A stretch of 64,000 nucleotides of DNA from Corallium rubrum (Eukaryota; Cnidaria; Anthozoa; Scleralcyonacea; Coralliidae). Positions 9,456 through 18,233 of this stretch are shown here, in pieces. Each line of letters starts with the position of its first letter. Position 1 is the first letter of the stretch. A model generated the notes under the pieces. It searched no databases, was not told the origin of the DNA, and was given only the letters and a program-made list of their open reading frames with translations. The stretch is taken from the NCBI GenBank assembly GCA_964035015.1, contig CAXIUP010000186.1:186001-250000 (forward strand). Direction: 5' to 3'. The translations under genes and the position numbers were made by a program.

Positions 9456-9695
9456 CTACTTGGGCTTTGAAAAAGGGTCAACCGGTAGGTACCCCTTTGA
9501 CTGGACATATTTAATCCCAACTGTGCTGATTCCAACGGCCAGAGCCAGCTTGGCGGTACCCTTTACAGACTCAGGAGTACTCAAAGGTTCCCTCAGGACC
9601 TTCTTTGAAGCCATGGAGACCGCCACAGCTCCGCTTGTGATCAGGAGGGCGTCGTAGAGTTCGTTCATCAGTTCTTTTCGGTCGGTGGTTGACAT
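9456..9695 (-). CDS. Small two-helix membrane protein of the Polinton
   Basis: 79 aa. Two moderately hydrophobic segments are visible, around residues 15-30 (ALLITSGAVAVSMA) and 46-62 (TAKLALAVGISTVGIKYV). The N-terminus is hydrophilic and the tail short and proline-containing. The family is not recognised. TTAGTATA lies directly before the ATG, the clearest copy of the shared start-proximal motif. It sits in a tight same-strand series with 16-30-bp gaps to its neighbours. Confidence 0.65.
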   Translation of the reverse strand: MSTTDRKELMNELYDALLITSGAVAVSMASKKVLREPLSTPESVKGTAKLALAVGISTVGIKYVQSKGYLPVDPFSKPK

Positions 9696-9711
9696 TATAC
9701 TAACACATATT

Positions 9712-10092
9712 TCATTCGTCGAAGGTGTCTAAGACCGGGGAAGTCTGGACGGGGTTCTGTGGTTCGACAGTTCCTTCCATTACCTTCTCCTCGTCAATGG
9801 TTTTCAGCCTCTGAACCTCCCTTCTCTCCTGCCTCATAGTGTAATAAAGTGAGGCCCCACCGATAACCAACCCAACGGTTCCAATCAGATATCCGTAATA
9901 AGCTGACCGGCCACCAACCCCAGGACCAATCTCAGCCGCCAACCGTTCTCTGGCTTTTCTCTCCTTGGCTGCCTTTGATATCTGAGCCAGTCGTTTACCA
10001 GCCTCCGCCCGTTTCGGATCCTTGACTCTCTCCGTCTTGACCGCTGATGTCACCTTAGGGACTTCTGGGGTTTTCTCAGACTCGTCAGCCAT
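9712..10092 (-). CDS. Basic single-pass membrane protein of the Polinton
   Basis: 126 aa. The N-terminal half is strongly basic with a Lys/Arg/Ala-rich helix (KRAEAGKRLAQISKAAKER). One membrane segment is visible near residues 67-85 (YLIGTVGLVIGGASLYY), and the tail is acidic and polar. A basic domain in front of a membrane anchor could tether DNA or a nucleoprotein to a membrane (inference). The family was not named. TTAGTGTATAG precedes the ATG, matching the shared motif. Confidence 0.65.
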   Translation of the reverse strand: MADESEKTPEVPKVTSAVKTERVKDPKRAEAGKRLAQISKAAKERKARERLAAEIGPGVGGRSAYYGYLIGTVGLVIGGASLYYTMRQERREVQRLKTIDEEKVMEGTVEPQNPVQTSPVLDTFDE

Positions 10093-10104
10093 CTATACAC
10101 TAAT

Positions 10105-10401
10105 CTATGTTTCATCTGTGAGGTCATCGGCTGGAGCCTCTGGGGAATCTGTGAGACCATCGGCTGGAATCTCTGAGGTTGTTTCTGAGGAATCTATGAG
10201 ACCATCGGCTGGGATCTCTGAGGCTGTTTGTGGGAAGTCTGTAGGGGTCCCTAAGACCGTCGGCCAGACAACAACAGACTCAGTCACGTAGTACTCTCCC
10301 CTACGGTTCCTCCTAACACAATGTCCCATCACCCCAATAGCTCTTCTGAGGGCGTGGAAGACAATCAGTATGGGTCGTCTAAGTCTCTTTGGAATCTTCA
10401 T
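10105..10401 (-). CDS. Small protein with SEIPADGL repeats
   Basis: 98 aa. The N-terminus is basic and partly hydrophobic. The C-terminal half contains near-repeats of SEIPADGL..S, acidic and Thr/Ser-rich, ending DDLTDET. The repetition is also seen at DNA level. The family is unknown. There is no copy of the shared motif before its ATG. Its 5' end is 45 bp from the divergent kinase start, so the two probably share a promoter region. Confidence 0.5.
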   Translation of the reverse strand: MKIPKRLRRPILIVFHALRRAIGVMGHCVRRNRRGEYYVTESVVVWPTVLGTPTDFPQTASEIPADGLIDSSETTSEIPADGLTDSPEAPADDLTDET

Positions 10402-10446
10402 AAAAAATACGGGAGGTCTAGGGCTGTACCGTATACCTGGGGTATA

Positions 10447-11190
10447 ATGGCTGGGACAAAGCTCGGTGCTCGGCTGACCGCCCTCGACGGAAACATCGGT
10501 GTGGGAAAGACAACGTTCGCTATACCATTCGCTGTAAGAAATGGTTATTACCTTGCTGAGGAGCCAGTTGACGACAACCCATACCTCGAAAGGTTTTACG
10601 CCAACCCTAAGACCTGGGCGTACGAAATGGAGACCTGGTTTCTCGGTGAGAGAATTGACGTCTACCTAGAGGCTCTGGAGTTAATCAACGAAGGGAGGAA
10701 TGTGATTATAGAGCGAACACATCACAGCTGTCTGGTTTTCACTAAAAACTGCTGGCGTAATGGGTGGATAACCGACAAACAGTTTTCTGAGTATTCCCAG
10801 GTCTTCCACTCACTAAACAACCTACTCCCAACCCCTGATGCCCTACTATTCCTAAAAGCCTCGGTTGACACCTGCTACGACCGGATGTTCAGGAGAGGTC
10901 GGGAATGTGAAGCCGGTGTGACTAAGGATTACCTCAGATGTGTGGGGAGGTATATGGGGGAGATGACTGAGGACATAGCCCTTGAGGGGACTAAGGTGAT
11001 TACCCTAGATTGGGAAGACTTCGGTCCGGATGAGTCGGAGGTGGTCGGTACCCTCAGTGGGATCCCTAGTGGATTTCACGGTTGGATGGCTCGTGTGAAC
11101 GGTCGGGACGTCTACATACCAGAGATCGTCAGTCAGGTCCGCCAGGCCCGGCATGCTCAGCTGAGTCGTAAGTCCTATGGTACCGTGTGA
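10447..11190 (+). CDS. Deoxynucleoside kinase
   Basis: 247 aa. It phosphorylates deoxynucleosides in the salvage pathway to supply dNTPs. The P-loop is GNIGVGKTT (residues about 16-24). It is followed by an EEPV segment with the substrate-binding glutamate, an IIERTHHS segment (about 86; usually ERS/DRS in the family), and an Arg-rich lid RRGRECE (about 148). Length and order match the eukaryotic and viral dCK/dGK/TK2 family. I start it at 10447, where GGGTATA precedes the ATG; the open frame upstream runs through the divergent 98-aa gene. The 3' end overlaps the convergent 173-aa gene by 62 bp. A dNTP-salvage gene is not part of the standard Polinton set and was probably captured; it may help replication in resting cells (inference). 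Confidence 0.88.
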   Translation: MAGTKLGARLTALDGNIGVGKTTFAIPFAVRNGYYLAEEPVDDNPYLERFYANPKTWAYEMETWFLGERIDVYLEALELINEGRNVIIERTHHSCLVFTKNCWRNGWITDKQFSEYSQVFHSLNNLLPTPDALLFLKASVDTCYDRMFRRGRECEAGVTKDYLRCVGRYMGEMTEDIALEGTKVITLDWEDFGPDESEVVGTLSGIPSGFHGWMARVNGRDVYIPEIVSQVRQARHAQLSRKSYGTV

Positions 11191-11650
11191 TCATACTGTC
11201 GGTGTGTGGACAGACCTCAGTCACAATGTCGTCGAGTACACGAACGTCGGATAGGAAGACAGTCTCGTCGTAGGAGACCCCACGTAGGAAGCTTCTGATC
11301 TGTGTCAGAACCTTGTGATAGTTGACGTGAGCGAATTCACAGTTCTCCAGCCTACCAGACATCCCCGACTTGGTCATATACCCTTGGATCAGGACGCCAG
11401 GACCGGCTATGGTTCCGAGAATCAGTGGGTTAGCTGTAACACCACCGGCTATTCCCCCAACCACAGTCAACCCAATAGAGACCGTCTCAAGGATCATTTT
11501 CAGTCTCTTCAATCGGGTGTGTTTCCACTTGTAACAGGTCGCCAGCCTGTGGTAATACGAGTAGAGTCGGGTTAGAGAGTCCACTTCAGCCGATTGGAGG
11601 TTTTTACTAATGTGGTTGAAGCTGACGACGCTTTTTCTTTTTCTCTTCAT
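11129..11650 (-). CDS. Two-pass membrane protein of the Polinton
   Basis: 173 aa. The N-terminus is basic (MKRKRKS). A helical stretch rich in Tyr and Lys (YYHRLATCYKWKH) follows. A hydrophobic double segment at about 55-95 (TVSIGLTVVGGIAGG, LGTIAGPGVLIQGYM) looks like a membrane hairpin. A soluble helical tail has an acidic DDIVTEVCP motif. The arrangement resembles 2TM SLATT-type proteins, but that is only a layout similarity. It overlaps the end of the kinase gene in the convergent direction. TAATTAGA precedes the ATG. Confidence 0.65.
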   Translation of the reverse strand: MKRKRKSVVSFNHISKNLQSAEVDSLTRLYSYYHRLATCYKWKHTRLKRLKMILETVSIGLTVVGGIAGGVTANPLILGTIAGPGVLIQGYMTKSGMSGRLENCEFAHVNYHKVLTQIRSFLRGVSYDETVFLSDVRVLDDIVTEVCPHTDSMITRYHRTYDSAEHAGPGGPD

Positions 11651-11655
11651 TCTAA

Positions 11656-12483
11656 TTACAGGTCATATTCAACCATAACCTCATTACAGATCTTCTCAAT
11701 GTCAGATACGCCCAGACGACCCTCTACGATTTTCATACCGTAGAAGTTGATGTCTGAGTAATACTTCCTAAGACGGTTTAGCCCAAACACATTCAGATAA
11801 GGTGTCCCTATTTGTCCGATGTTACTGATGAAAAATGAGTCCTTCAGCATTTCACCATTTATCCTAACGTGTGACACTCTAAGCCCGGATAGCCAGTGGG
11901 CAGATATTAGGATCTTCTTCCCAATGAACTTCGCTGGGATCGTACACTCATAAAACCTAGCCGGTGACGACCCTTCCACAAGCAGTTTGTCACTTACTCC
12001 AGCTTTAAACCCAAAGCTCTTACCGGGACCGCTACTACCATTATTGGTAACAATCATTTCCCAGTCATCCGACTTATCCTTAGGTCTTACACTATTCCTC
12101 TTTACCACAGCGAAAACTGAAACGTCGACGAACATGAATCTGGGTATGCTAACGTGGAAGACCGTCCTTATCGTTGTCTCAGGGTGGAGGAAGTGGTGGT
12201 CACCGGCGGTGTTTAGCTGTGGGTTGATACTTGGGGGTCTCCAAAACATGGCTGAGTAGACCCCACCGTTTTTGTCTTCTATGTAATCAACAAAGGGGGG
12301 GAGTTTGGAGATCGCGCTCTTACTGGCTCTGGTTACGTTCAGGTTGAAAATGACTCTGTGGTTGTGGGTTTTCGTGTAAGCTTTTAGCTTATCGTTGAGC
12401 TGCTTCAGATCACTGCTGAGTTGCTTAGTGACCTGACTGGGGGCTCCTCTTTCCGATTTACTGTAACCATAAAACAGACTCAT
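11656..12483 (-). CDS. Polinton protein, possible lectin-like/fibre role
   Basis: 275 aa, no signal peptide or membrane segment. A short helical N-terminus is followed by a long beta-rich body. The end reads NFYGMKIVEGRLGVSDIEKI, resembling the final strand and helix of concanavalin A-like (LamG) domains, where a similar phrase precedes DEEI. This would suit a surface or receptor-contacting virion protein, but the match is weak and the function is inferred. TAGTAT sits immediately before the ATG. It lies 3 bp downstream of the 478-aa gene on the same strand. Confidence 0.6.
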   Translation of the reverse strand: MSLFYGYSKSERGAPSQVTKQLSSDLKQLNDKLKAYTKTHNHRVIFNLNVTRASKSAISKLPPFVDYIEDKNGGVYSAMFWRPPSINPQLNTAGDHHFLHPETTIRTVFHVSIPRFMFVDVSVFAVVKRNSVRPKDKSDDWEMIVTNNGSSGPGKSFGFKAGVSDKLLVEGSSPARFYECTIPAKFIGKKILISAHWLSGLRVSHVRINGEMLKDSFFISNIGQIGTPYLNVFGLNRLRKYYSDINFYGMKIVEGRLGVSDIEKICNEVMVEYDL

Positions 12484-12486
12484 ATA

Positions 12487-13923
12487 CTATAGGATGTGTT
12501 TACTGAACAAATACCCAAACACAGCTGTTATAACCAATAGGATTCCCAACTCATTGTTTGGTGAGTCCTGACCGGCGGGGCGTTGTGCCTTCTTCGGGGT
12601 TGGTGTGGTTGTCTCTAGACTTCGGTCGGTTGGTGTGGGCTCTGGGGGTTGGGTGTTGTCTAGTGAATCAAGATGATTCCCACGATCCTGATGAGTTTTT
12701 TTTGGGTCTGGATTGGTGTGAGCCGTAAAGTGATTGGTACCATGGTTCACACCAAACCTCATACTGTCATTTGCAACCTGTAGTTTGTCGTTGTAGCCAG
12801 CAATCGGATTTTTAAGAATTACAAGGTCGGACGGTAACAGCCAAAGACTTGGTGAGACTGCCAGATTTAGGACGACATTCGTGTCTGTCAACGCTTTATT
12901 CATACTGTTTATCCATGTAGTCGTGCCGTAGTTGATAATACTATCATGAACCAGTTTCCTAAACGCTTTCTGAGCCTCCAATGCACTCGACTTAGCATCA
13001 TTATATACACTTTGTTTTGCTTTAGCCTGTGAACCGAGAACGCCGTAGACATAAGCCTCGATGGACTCATTCAGATACTGTAAGCCTATCCTGGTAAAAC
13101 CATCTGTCCGTAAAGGGATGAACCTTCTGTAGTGTGTCTTATAGTCACTATTGAGACGCCACATCCACTCACGGAACGGACGGTTGTGTTTGTAACCAGA
13201 GTGAGGGTTAATCAGGAACTTTTTTTCTCTGGGTATGTTCGCCATGTTGTCAATCACATCATGCCCAACGCCAAACTCTCTCATTAGGTCTCTCCTTAGG
13301 TCGCCCTCCTTTTTCTCTTCCAGACGTTTTAGTATACGTCGCGTGGTGAAATAGAGGTGAAAACGCATGACAGAGGTAATCACTGGATATACGTCTTCTG
13401 AGAATTTTAGGTGTTCTACCCCAACGCCACAGCAGTACGAACTGAGATAAACAGCAAAGATGAGCTGATAATAAGGTTCATTGTTATTCCACCATTTCGC
13501 GATGTCCGTCCGGTTCCCTGGATTCAGGACTGGTAATCCTGCCATAAAAAAGTCTTGGCCGTTAACATAAACCCTAAAATCGCTAAGGTCGTAGCCTATG
13601 GCGTTGTCTGACAGATACGTGAACTTTGAAAAGTCATATTTCCCCTCAATGTCACTCTCCCAGTGCCGCTTACCCTGAATCTTCTGTACCGTACCACCAC
13701 CGAGCCATATCTTCGGAAATCTGGGCGGTGGTTTATTTATTGTTAAATACTTGGTGTAGTCTCTATTGTTCTTAAACTCCACGTCACCAGTGTAGATGTA
13801 CGAGTCACCGACAGGTCCGAAGAACACACCAGGTTCTGACTGACCGAAGATTGAATCAGTTATAAACTTGGTTCTATCGGCGTATGGGTATTTGATGAAA
13901 AACTCTCTCAGAGTCTTACTCAT
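12487..13923 (-). CDS. Large Polinton protein with C-terminal membrane anchor
   Basis: 478 aa. Residues 1-370 form a globular region rich in aromatic residues without a domain I can name. A Pro/Thr-rich linker follows at about 400-455, then a hydrophobic C-terminal segment (GILLVITAVFGYLFSKHIL). The layout of ectodomain, stalk and anchor suggests a virion or membrane protein (inference). It is transcribed divergently from the integrase across only 22 bp, so the two start sites must share a compact promoter. Confidence 0.6.
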   Translation of the reverse strand: MSKTLREFFIKYPYADRTKFITDSIFGQSEPGVFFGPVGDSYIYTGDVEFKNNRDYTKYLTINKPPPRFPKIWLGGGTVQKIQGKRHWESDIEGKYDFSKFTYLSDNAIGYDLSDFRVYVNGQDFFMAGLPVLNPGNRTDIAKWWNNNEPYYQLIFAVYLSSYCCGVGVEHLKFSEDVYPVITSVMRFHLYFTTRRILKRLEEKKEGDLRRDLMREFGVGHDVIDNMANIPREKKFLINPHSGYKHNRPFREWMWRLNSDYKTHYRRFIPLRTDGFTRIGLQYLNESIEAYVYGVLGSQAKAKQSVYNDAKSSALEAQKAFRKLVHDSIINYGTTTWINSMNKALTDTNVVLNLAVSPSLWLLPSDLVILKNPIAGYNDKLQVANDSMRFGVNHGTNHFTAHTNPDPKKTHQDRGNHLDSLDNTQPPEPTPTDRSLETTTPTPKKAQRPAGQDSPNNELGILLVITAVFGYLFSKHIL

Positions 13924-13945
13924 ATATCATCATAGGTTAGGTTAT
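13924..13945. promoter_or_regulatory. 22-bp divergent promoter region
   Basis: Only 22 AT-rich bases separate the start codons of the leftward 478-aa gene and the rightward integrase. Reading outward, the bases before the two ATGs are TGATGATAT and GTTAGGTTAT, versions of the start-adjacent motif seen throughout the element. Very short or no 5' leaders are implied. Confidence 0.5.
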
Positions 13946-15040
13946 ATGGACGCTGGGGTTGGGTTGGAACAGGAACTGAGAGATATATGGTATAATCCAA
14001 AAACAGGATATCAGTCGGCTGAACGATTGTATCAGAAGGCAGTGGAAGAAGGTCTTGATGTGAGTAGGAAGGTGGTAAGGGACTGGCTTAAGACACAGGA
14101 CACGTACACGAGGTATAGACCGATTGTGAGAAAGCATAAGTTCAGACAGACGTTCGTCAGCCACCTTGGTGAACAGATACAGATGGACCTGGTTGATATG
14201 GGGAAGTATAAGAACCAGAATAAGGGGTATTACTGGATTTTGACAGCTGTTGAGATTCTGAGTCGGTATGCTTTCGCCGTTCCTGTTTACAGGAAGGACA
14301 CGAAAAACATGACCGGGGCTGTGGATAAGCTGTTGGGACAGTTCAGAGGTCGCTTTGGTGGCTACCCCGACCTGGCTCAGTTCGACGACGGGAAGGAGTT
14401 TTATAACGTTGGTGTGAGAGGTCTGCTGAAGGAACGTGGTGTTGGGTATTTCAGTACGTTTTCGGACAAGAAAGCAGCGATCGTCGAACGGTTTAACAGA
14501 ACACTTAAGACTGCTATGTGGAAGTATTTCTACACCAAGGGGGCTTATAGGTGGATTGATGTTTTGGGTGATCTCGTTGAGGGTTATAACACAAAACACA
14601 GTGTCGTTATGCTGAAGCCCAGGGACGTTGGTAAGTCAAACGAAAATCAGGTCTGGAATACGTTGTTCGGTCATCATTTTGGTGATCACCCCCTACCCAA
14701 GTTCCGGGTTGGAGACACTGTGAGGGTGTCAAAGTACAAGAGCATATTCACAAAGGGTTATGAGGCTAATTTCACTGAGGAAATCTTCAGGATAGTGAAG
14801 GTCATCCGTGGTGATCCAAACGTTTACGAGATAGAGGACGCTGAGGGTGAGCCGATTATTGGGAAGTTCTATGAGGAGGAGTTGTCGCCGGTGGATAAGA
14901 AGGATGACGTTTATAGAGTGGAGAAGGTGCTGAAGAGGAAGAGAGTCGCTGGGAGGAAGATGGTGTTGGTCAAGTGGTTGGGTTATGGTGATAGACACAA
15001 CTCATGGATACCCGAGAGTGACGTACAAAACCTGGGCTAA
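13946..15040 (+). CDS. INT: Polinton integrase (rve family) with chromodomain
   Basis: 364 aa from the ATG at 13946. It catalyses insertion of the element, giving the 6-bp duplication. A helical N-terminal region precedes the rve core. The catalytic triad is visible: D in QMDLVDM, D in QFDDGKEF, and E in AIVERFNR about 33 residues later. An SH3-like region (FRVGDTVRVSKYK) follows. A C-terminal chromodomain begins at VYRVEKVLKRK and ends with VKWLGYGDRHNSWIPE, which can guide integration to modified histones. All key residues are present. The stop TAA overlaps the ATG of the next gene by one base. Confidence 0.95.
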   Translation: MDAGVGLEQELRDIWYNPKTGYQSAERLYQKAVEEGLDVSRKVVRDWLKTQDTYTRYRPIVRKHKFRQTFVSHLGEQIQMDLVDMGKYKNQNKGYYWILTAVEILSRYAFAVPVYRKDTKNMTGAVDKLLGQFRGRFGGYPDLAQFDDGKEFYNVGVRGLLKERGVGYFSTFSDKKAAIVERFNRTLKTAMWKYFYTKGAYRWIDVLGDLVEGYNTKHSVVMLKPRDVGKSNENQVWNTLFGHHFGDHPLPKFRVGDTVRVSKYKSIFTKGYEANFTEEIFRIVKVIRGDPNVYEIEDAEGEPIIGKFYEEELSPVDKKDDVYRVEKVLKRKRVAGRKMVLVKWLGYGDRHNSWIPESDVQNLG

Positions 15041-15744
15041 TGTATACCCGGGTAATGAGGTTAACATTATTCATTGAAAACGGTGAGAAGACTGTCTATT
15101 TTGAACAACCTATCATGGTGACAGGTCCGAGACCACAGGTGATGCTGAAGAAAGCGACGGTATACTGGAACTATAACAATGTGGTGTCAGGTCTGAACGA
15201 TAAGGTGTCGTTTGATGGTGTTGAGACATCCGCTCCTGAAGGTTATTTCGACTTTGACGCGGTAGAGACGTTTGTTAAGGGGCTAGCCGGGGGTCTGCTG
15301 GGGACGGTTGAGTTTGGTAAGAATGTTTACAACGGAACTTCTAAGGTGAAAACGTCGGAAAAGCTGAAGCTTGGAAAGATGGGTCTTCTTTTGGGGTTTG
15401 GTGAGAACGATGTGATAGATGTCGGTGGTGGTGGGTGGACGAATAGTCCGAATCAGGTGGACATCAACAGAGGGTTGAGGTATGTTGGGATTTCGTGTGA
15501 CGCCGTTGAGAGTGAAAAAAGTCTGGACAATGGGAGGAGGAGTGATCTGATTGGTACCCTCCCAATAACCTCTGAACAGAGTTTGAAAGGGAGCGTACAG
15601 CACTACACAGACATCGAGTCGAGAGCTGAGATCCGTAAGGGTGTTTATGGTAAGATGACCTTTAGGGTTCGTGGGAATAATGATCATTCAGTAGGTCGAC
15701 CGGTTGGGATTGGAGCTGTTCTGCTTGAGTTGTACATAGGTTAG
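15040..15744 (+). CDS. Candidate minor capsid (penton-like) protein
   Basis: 234 aa, beta-rich, no membrane segment. Its start overlaps the integrase stop (TAATG); an internal ATG at 15055 is an alternative. It ends with a strand-rich segment (MTFRVRGNN..IGAVLLELYIG). Position in the capsid block, size and predicted beta content match the single jelly-roll minor capsid protein of Polintons, but I cannot show homology directly. It lies two genes upstream of the major capsid gene. Confidence 0.6.
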   Translation: MYTRVMRLTLFIENGEKTVYFEQPIMVTGPRPQVMLKKATVYWNYNNVVSGLNDKVSFDGVETSAPEGYFDFDAVETFVKGLAGGLLGTVEFGKNVYNGTSKVKTSEKLKLGKMGLLLGFGENDVIDVGGGGWTNSPNQVDINRGLRYVGISCDAVESEKSLDNGRRSDLIGTLPITSEQSLKGSVQHYTDIESRAEIRKGVYGKMTFRVRGNNDHSVGRPVGIGAVLLELYIG

Positions 15745-15750
15745 TATATA

Positions 15751-16974
15751 ATGGCTGAAGGAGGGGATGATTATGAAATGGATGATTTCGGTAAAGAAAA
15801 GGAGAGGGAAGAGGAAGAAGATATTTACGAAATGAGACCCGCCGATGAAGATCAGGGTCAAACGTCTGCTAGGGATGGTATAACCCACGTAACAGAAGAG
15901 GAGACTAGTCGCCCCAACAGTAGCTTTAGTCTCGACAGTGGTTCTAGGTCACATGAGAGACATGTTACAGAGACTAAGAAAAAACTCATCATGGATACGC
16001 TTGGAATAAGGGTAAACAAGGGGGGTGGTAAGAAATCTAGTGATTTGTTGGTAAATGTTGAACGTGTTAATAGTAAGACAGGTAATGGAAACATTATTGG
16101 ACTGAAGTATAAGAATGAGAGAGTTATGAAACGTGAGGGGGGTAAGTTTGTGTATAATGAGGGGAAAAGTAATAGAGAAGCCGTCGAGCGTTTCAAAAAG
16201 CTGTTAAGGGAGGTTGAAGAGGAACACTCTAAAAAAGTCTCAGGAGCTGTTGAGAGGGCTAACAACGACCCCACAACCTCCCAGGAAGTCGTGAATGATA
16301 TAGCCTCGCAGGTCAGCTCAGAGAGTGAGAGAATACTTGAGGAAAGAGAGGAGGACTTACGGGAACAGGCTAGAGAAATCCTAACTAAGCAGGAAGCAAG
16401 AGAATTCATAGGAATGCTCGAACCACAGGGTACAAGTGTAGAAAAGATTAGGGTTCTTGAAATAGAAGCCAGATACTACAGAGAACAGGCGGCTAGTGAG
16501 AGGGGCCCCCGTAAGAGACAGCTGCTTGAAAAATTCAGTGAGGTGGCAGAAATGAAAGCGGACACAATAAGAATCAGAAACGGTGATGCCCCCCAACACA
16601 TTGATGTTTTGTCTATCTTAGGAGATGAGGTGGAAAACAACGACCTAAATAGGTTGGAACGTTTTAAGAAGTGGGCTAGGGAGAATATGGTTGGTCTATC
16701 TGCTATATCCATCGCCATAGCTGGGGTCATAACCACAATAGTTGTGGCGGCTAGGGGGGCTGTCTCGAGAGGAGCGAGAGCCGTTGGTGGTTTCGCTAAG
16801 GCACTCGCTAACCTGGGTAAGAGTTTGGGACCTCTGTTAGCACCACTGTTCAGTGTGATAGCACAGGTTCTGACTTGGGGAGCAAAAGGAATAGCGTGGT
16901 TAGCCAACAATCTGTGGGTTCTTGCCATAGCTATGGCGTGGTTCCTGTATGACTACTGGAAAAACAGAAAATAA
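15751..16974 (+). CDS. Virion-associated membrane protein candidate
   Basis: 407 aa. The first 90 residues are acidic and disordered. A long charged helical region follows (about 150-300). The C-terminal 110 residues contain two or three hydrophobic stretches: ISIAIAGVITTIVVAARG near 312, LAPLFSVIAQVL near 360, and LWVLAIAMAWFLYDYW at the end. It sits between the minor and major capsid genes, so a structural role is likely (inference). TTAGTATATA directly precedes the ATG and includes the stop codon of the previous gene. Confidence 0.65.
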   Translation: MAEGGDDYEMDDFGKEKEREEEEDIYEMRPADEDQGQTSARDGITHVTEEETSRPNSSFSLDSGSRSHERHVTETKKKLIMDTLGIRVNKGGGKKSSDLLVNVERVNSKTGNGNIIGLKYKNERVMKREGGKFVYNEGKSNREAVERFKKLLREVEEEHSKKVSGAVERANNDPTTSQEVVNDIASQVSSESERILEEREEDLREQAREILTKQEAREFIGMLEPQGTSVEKIRVLEIEARYYREQAASERGPRKRQLLEKFSEVAEMKADTIRIRNGDAPQHIDVLSILGDEVENNDLNRLERFKKWARENMVGLSAISIAIAGVITTIVVAARGAVSRGARAVGGFAKALANLGKSLGPLLAPLFSVIAQVLTWGAKGIAWLANNLWVLAIAMAWFLYDYWKNRK

Positions 16975-16991
16975 AACCTGTTATGTAGTAT

Positions 16992-18233
16992 ATGACCAAC
17001 AGAAGTCAAACAGAGCTGTTACCTGGATTCAGACGGGCGAGAATGTCGGAGATCAAGGGGAGTAGGACAAGACATACGGTCACCATGAACCCCAACAAAG
17101 TCAACCCTGGTGAGGACCTCTACATCGACATACCAAAGCTAAAACCTGATAGCTGTTTGGTCCCGGGTAGTTTTCATCTATTGTTCGACTTCAAAAACAT
17201 GAACACCAAGTCGTGGTTCCTAAACAATCTCTCCAGACTTCTGGTTGAAAGGTTGGTTGTTAAGCTAGCCGGTGCGACTGTTTACGACAACACAGGTGAA
17301 AGTGTCCTTGGTGTGTACAGGGATCTCTGGTTACCGAAGAGTGTGAGGGATCAGATGGTTGGATATGGGATTGGTCCAGAGAATCTGAGAAAGTTGATGT
17401 CTAAGGACGACAGTGGGGCTTCCTCTGGGGACGCTGAGAAGGTAGCTGACGCTTTGATGCTCACAATCCATGGAGTGAGGATGAAGGTGAGATTGGATAA
17501 GATCCTCGGGGACCACGGACTATACACTCCCTCTGAAATGTACAACAACTTCCGATATGTCATTAGCCTACCGAAAGCGAGTGACATCATGGTGGCCCAG
17601 TCAAGTGAGACCGTTGATGGGTACACACTGGAAAACCTTGAACTGGAGTATGAGACAATTGATAACACCGACATCGCCAGTGAAATAACGTCTCTGTACA
17701 CAGCTGGCCGATCGTTGTCCTACGAACACGTCACGCTGATGAAGTCAACTGAATGGTTGGCTGGATCAACCCTGATCAATGAACACATTAACCTTCCACG
17801 TAAGTCTATGAAAGGGATTGTGATGATGTTCACAAATAAAACCCGGACTAATAGTGAGGAATACGTCTATCCAAACATTGAGAGTGTCAAGCTAACAATT
17901 GAGGGTGTACCCAACGCCGTCTTCAGTCAGGGGATCCCAAAGAGTCGGTTCTATGACGAAGCTAAAAGACTGTTTGGTGGAAAGGAAAACACAGATCAGT
18001 TTATGACAATCCAGAAGTTCTATAAGAATGGTTTCGCTCTGGCGATTGATCTGAGAAGTATTGAGGACCGTGACAGTGTTGGAACTGGAAAAAGAATTGT
18101 TAATACACAGTCTGGGGTCCTGATTGAGATTACTAAGAAGGTGACTGTGGCTAACGTAGTCTGTCGGATCTTTGTTTTGAGTGATGGTTTGGTAAACATG
18201 GTAAACAGAAACCTAAAATCAATCCAGTATTAA
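16992..18233 (+). CDS. MCP: Double jelly-roll major capsid protein
   Basis: 413 aa, beta-rich, with no transmembrane segment. The segment RLLVERLVVKLAGATVYDN followed by GVYRDLWL, and the later VKLTIEGVPNAVFSQGI, match my recollection of cnidarian Polinton capsid proteins, where two jelly-roll folds build the trimeric capsomer. TAGTAT lies directly before the ATG. The stop at 18231-18233 is followed at once by the packaging ATPase ATG. The adjacent ATPase and minor capsid candidate form the morphogenesis module. Confidence 0.8.
   Translation: MTNRSQTELLPGFRRARMSEIKGSRTRHTVTMNPNKVNPGEDLYIDIPKLKPDSCLVPGSFHLLFDFKNMNTKSWFLNNLSRLLVERLVVKLAGATVYDNTGESVLGVYRDLWLPKSVRDQMVGYGIGPENLRKLMSKDDSGASSGDAEKVADALMLTIHGVRMKVRLDKILGDHGLYTPSEMYNNFRYVISLPKASDIMVAQSSETVDGYTLENLELEYETIDNTDIASEITSLYTAGRSLSYEHVTLMKSTEWLAGSTLINEHINLPRKSMKGIVMMFTNKTRTNSEEYVYPNIESVKLTIEGVPNAVFSQGIPKSRFYDEAKRLFGGKENTDQFMTIQKFYKNGFALAIDLRSIEDRDSVGTGKRIVNTQSGVLIEITKKVTVANVVCRIFVLSDGLVNMVNRNLKSIQY

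Noticed and set aside
10105-10401. Extension of the kinase upstream to 10321
   Set aside because: The extra N-terminus overlaps the divergent 98-aa gene, has no kinase similarity, and a motif-adjacent ATG exists at 10447.
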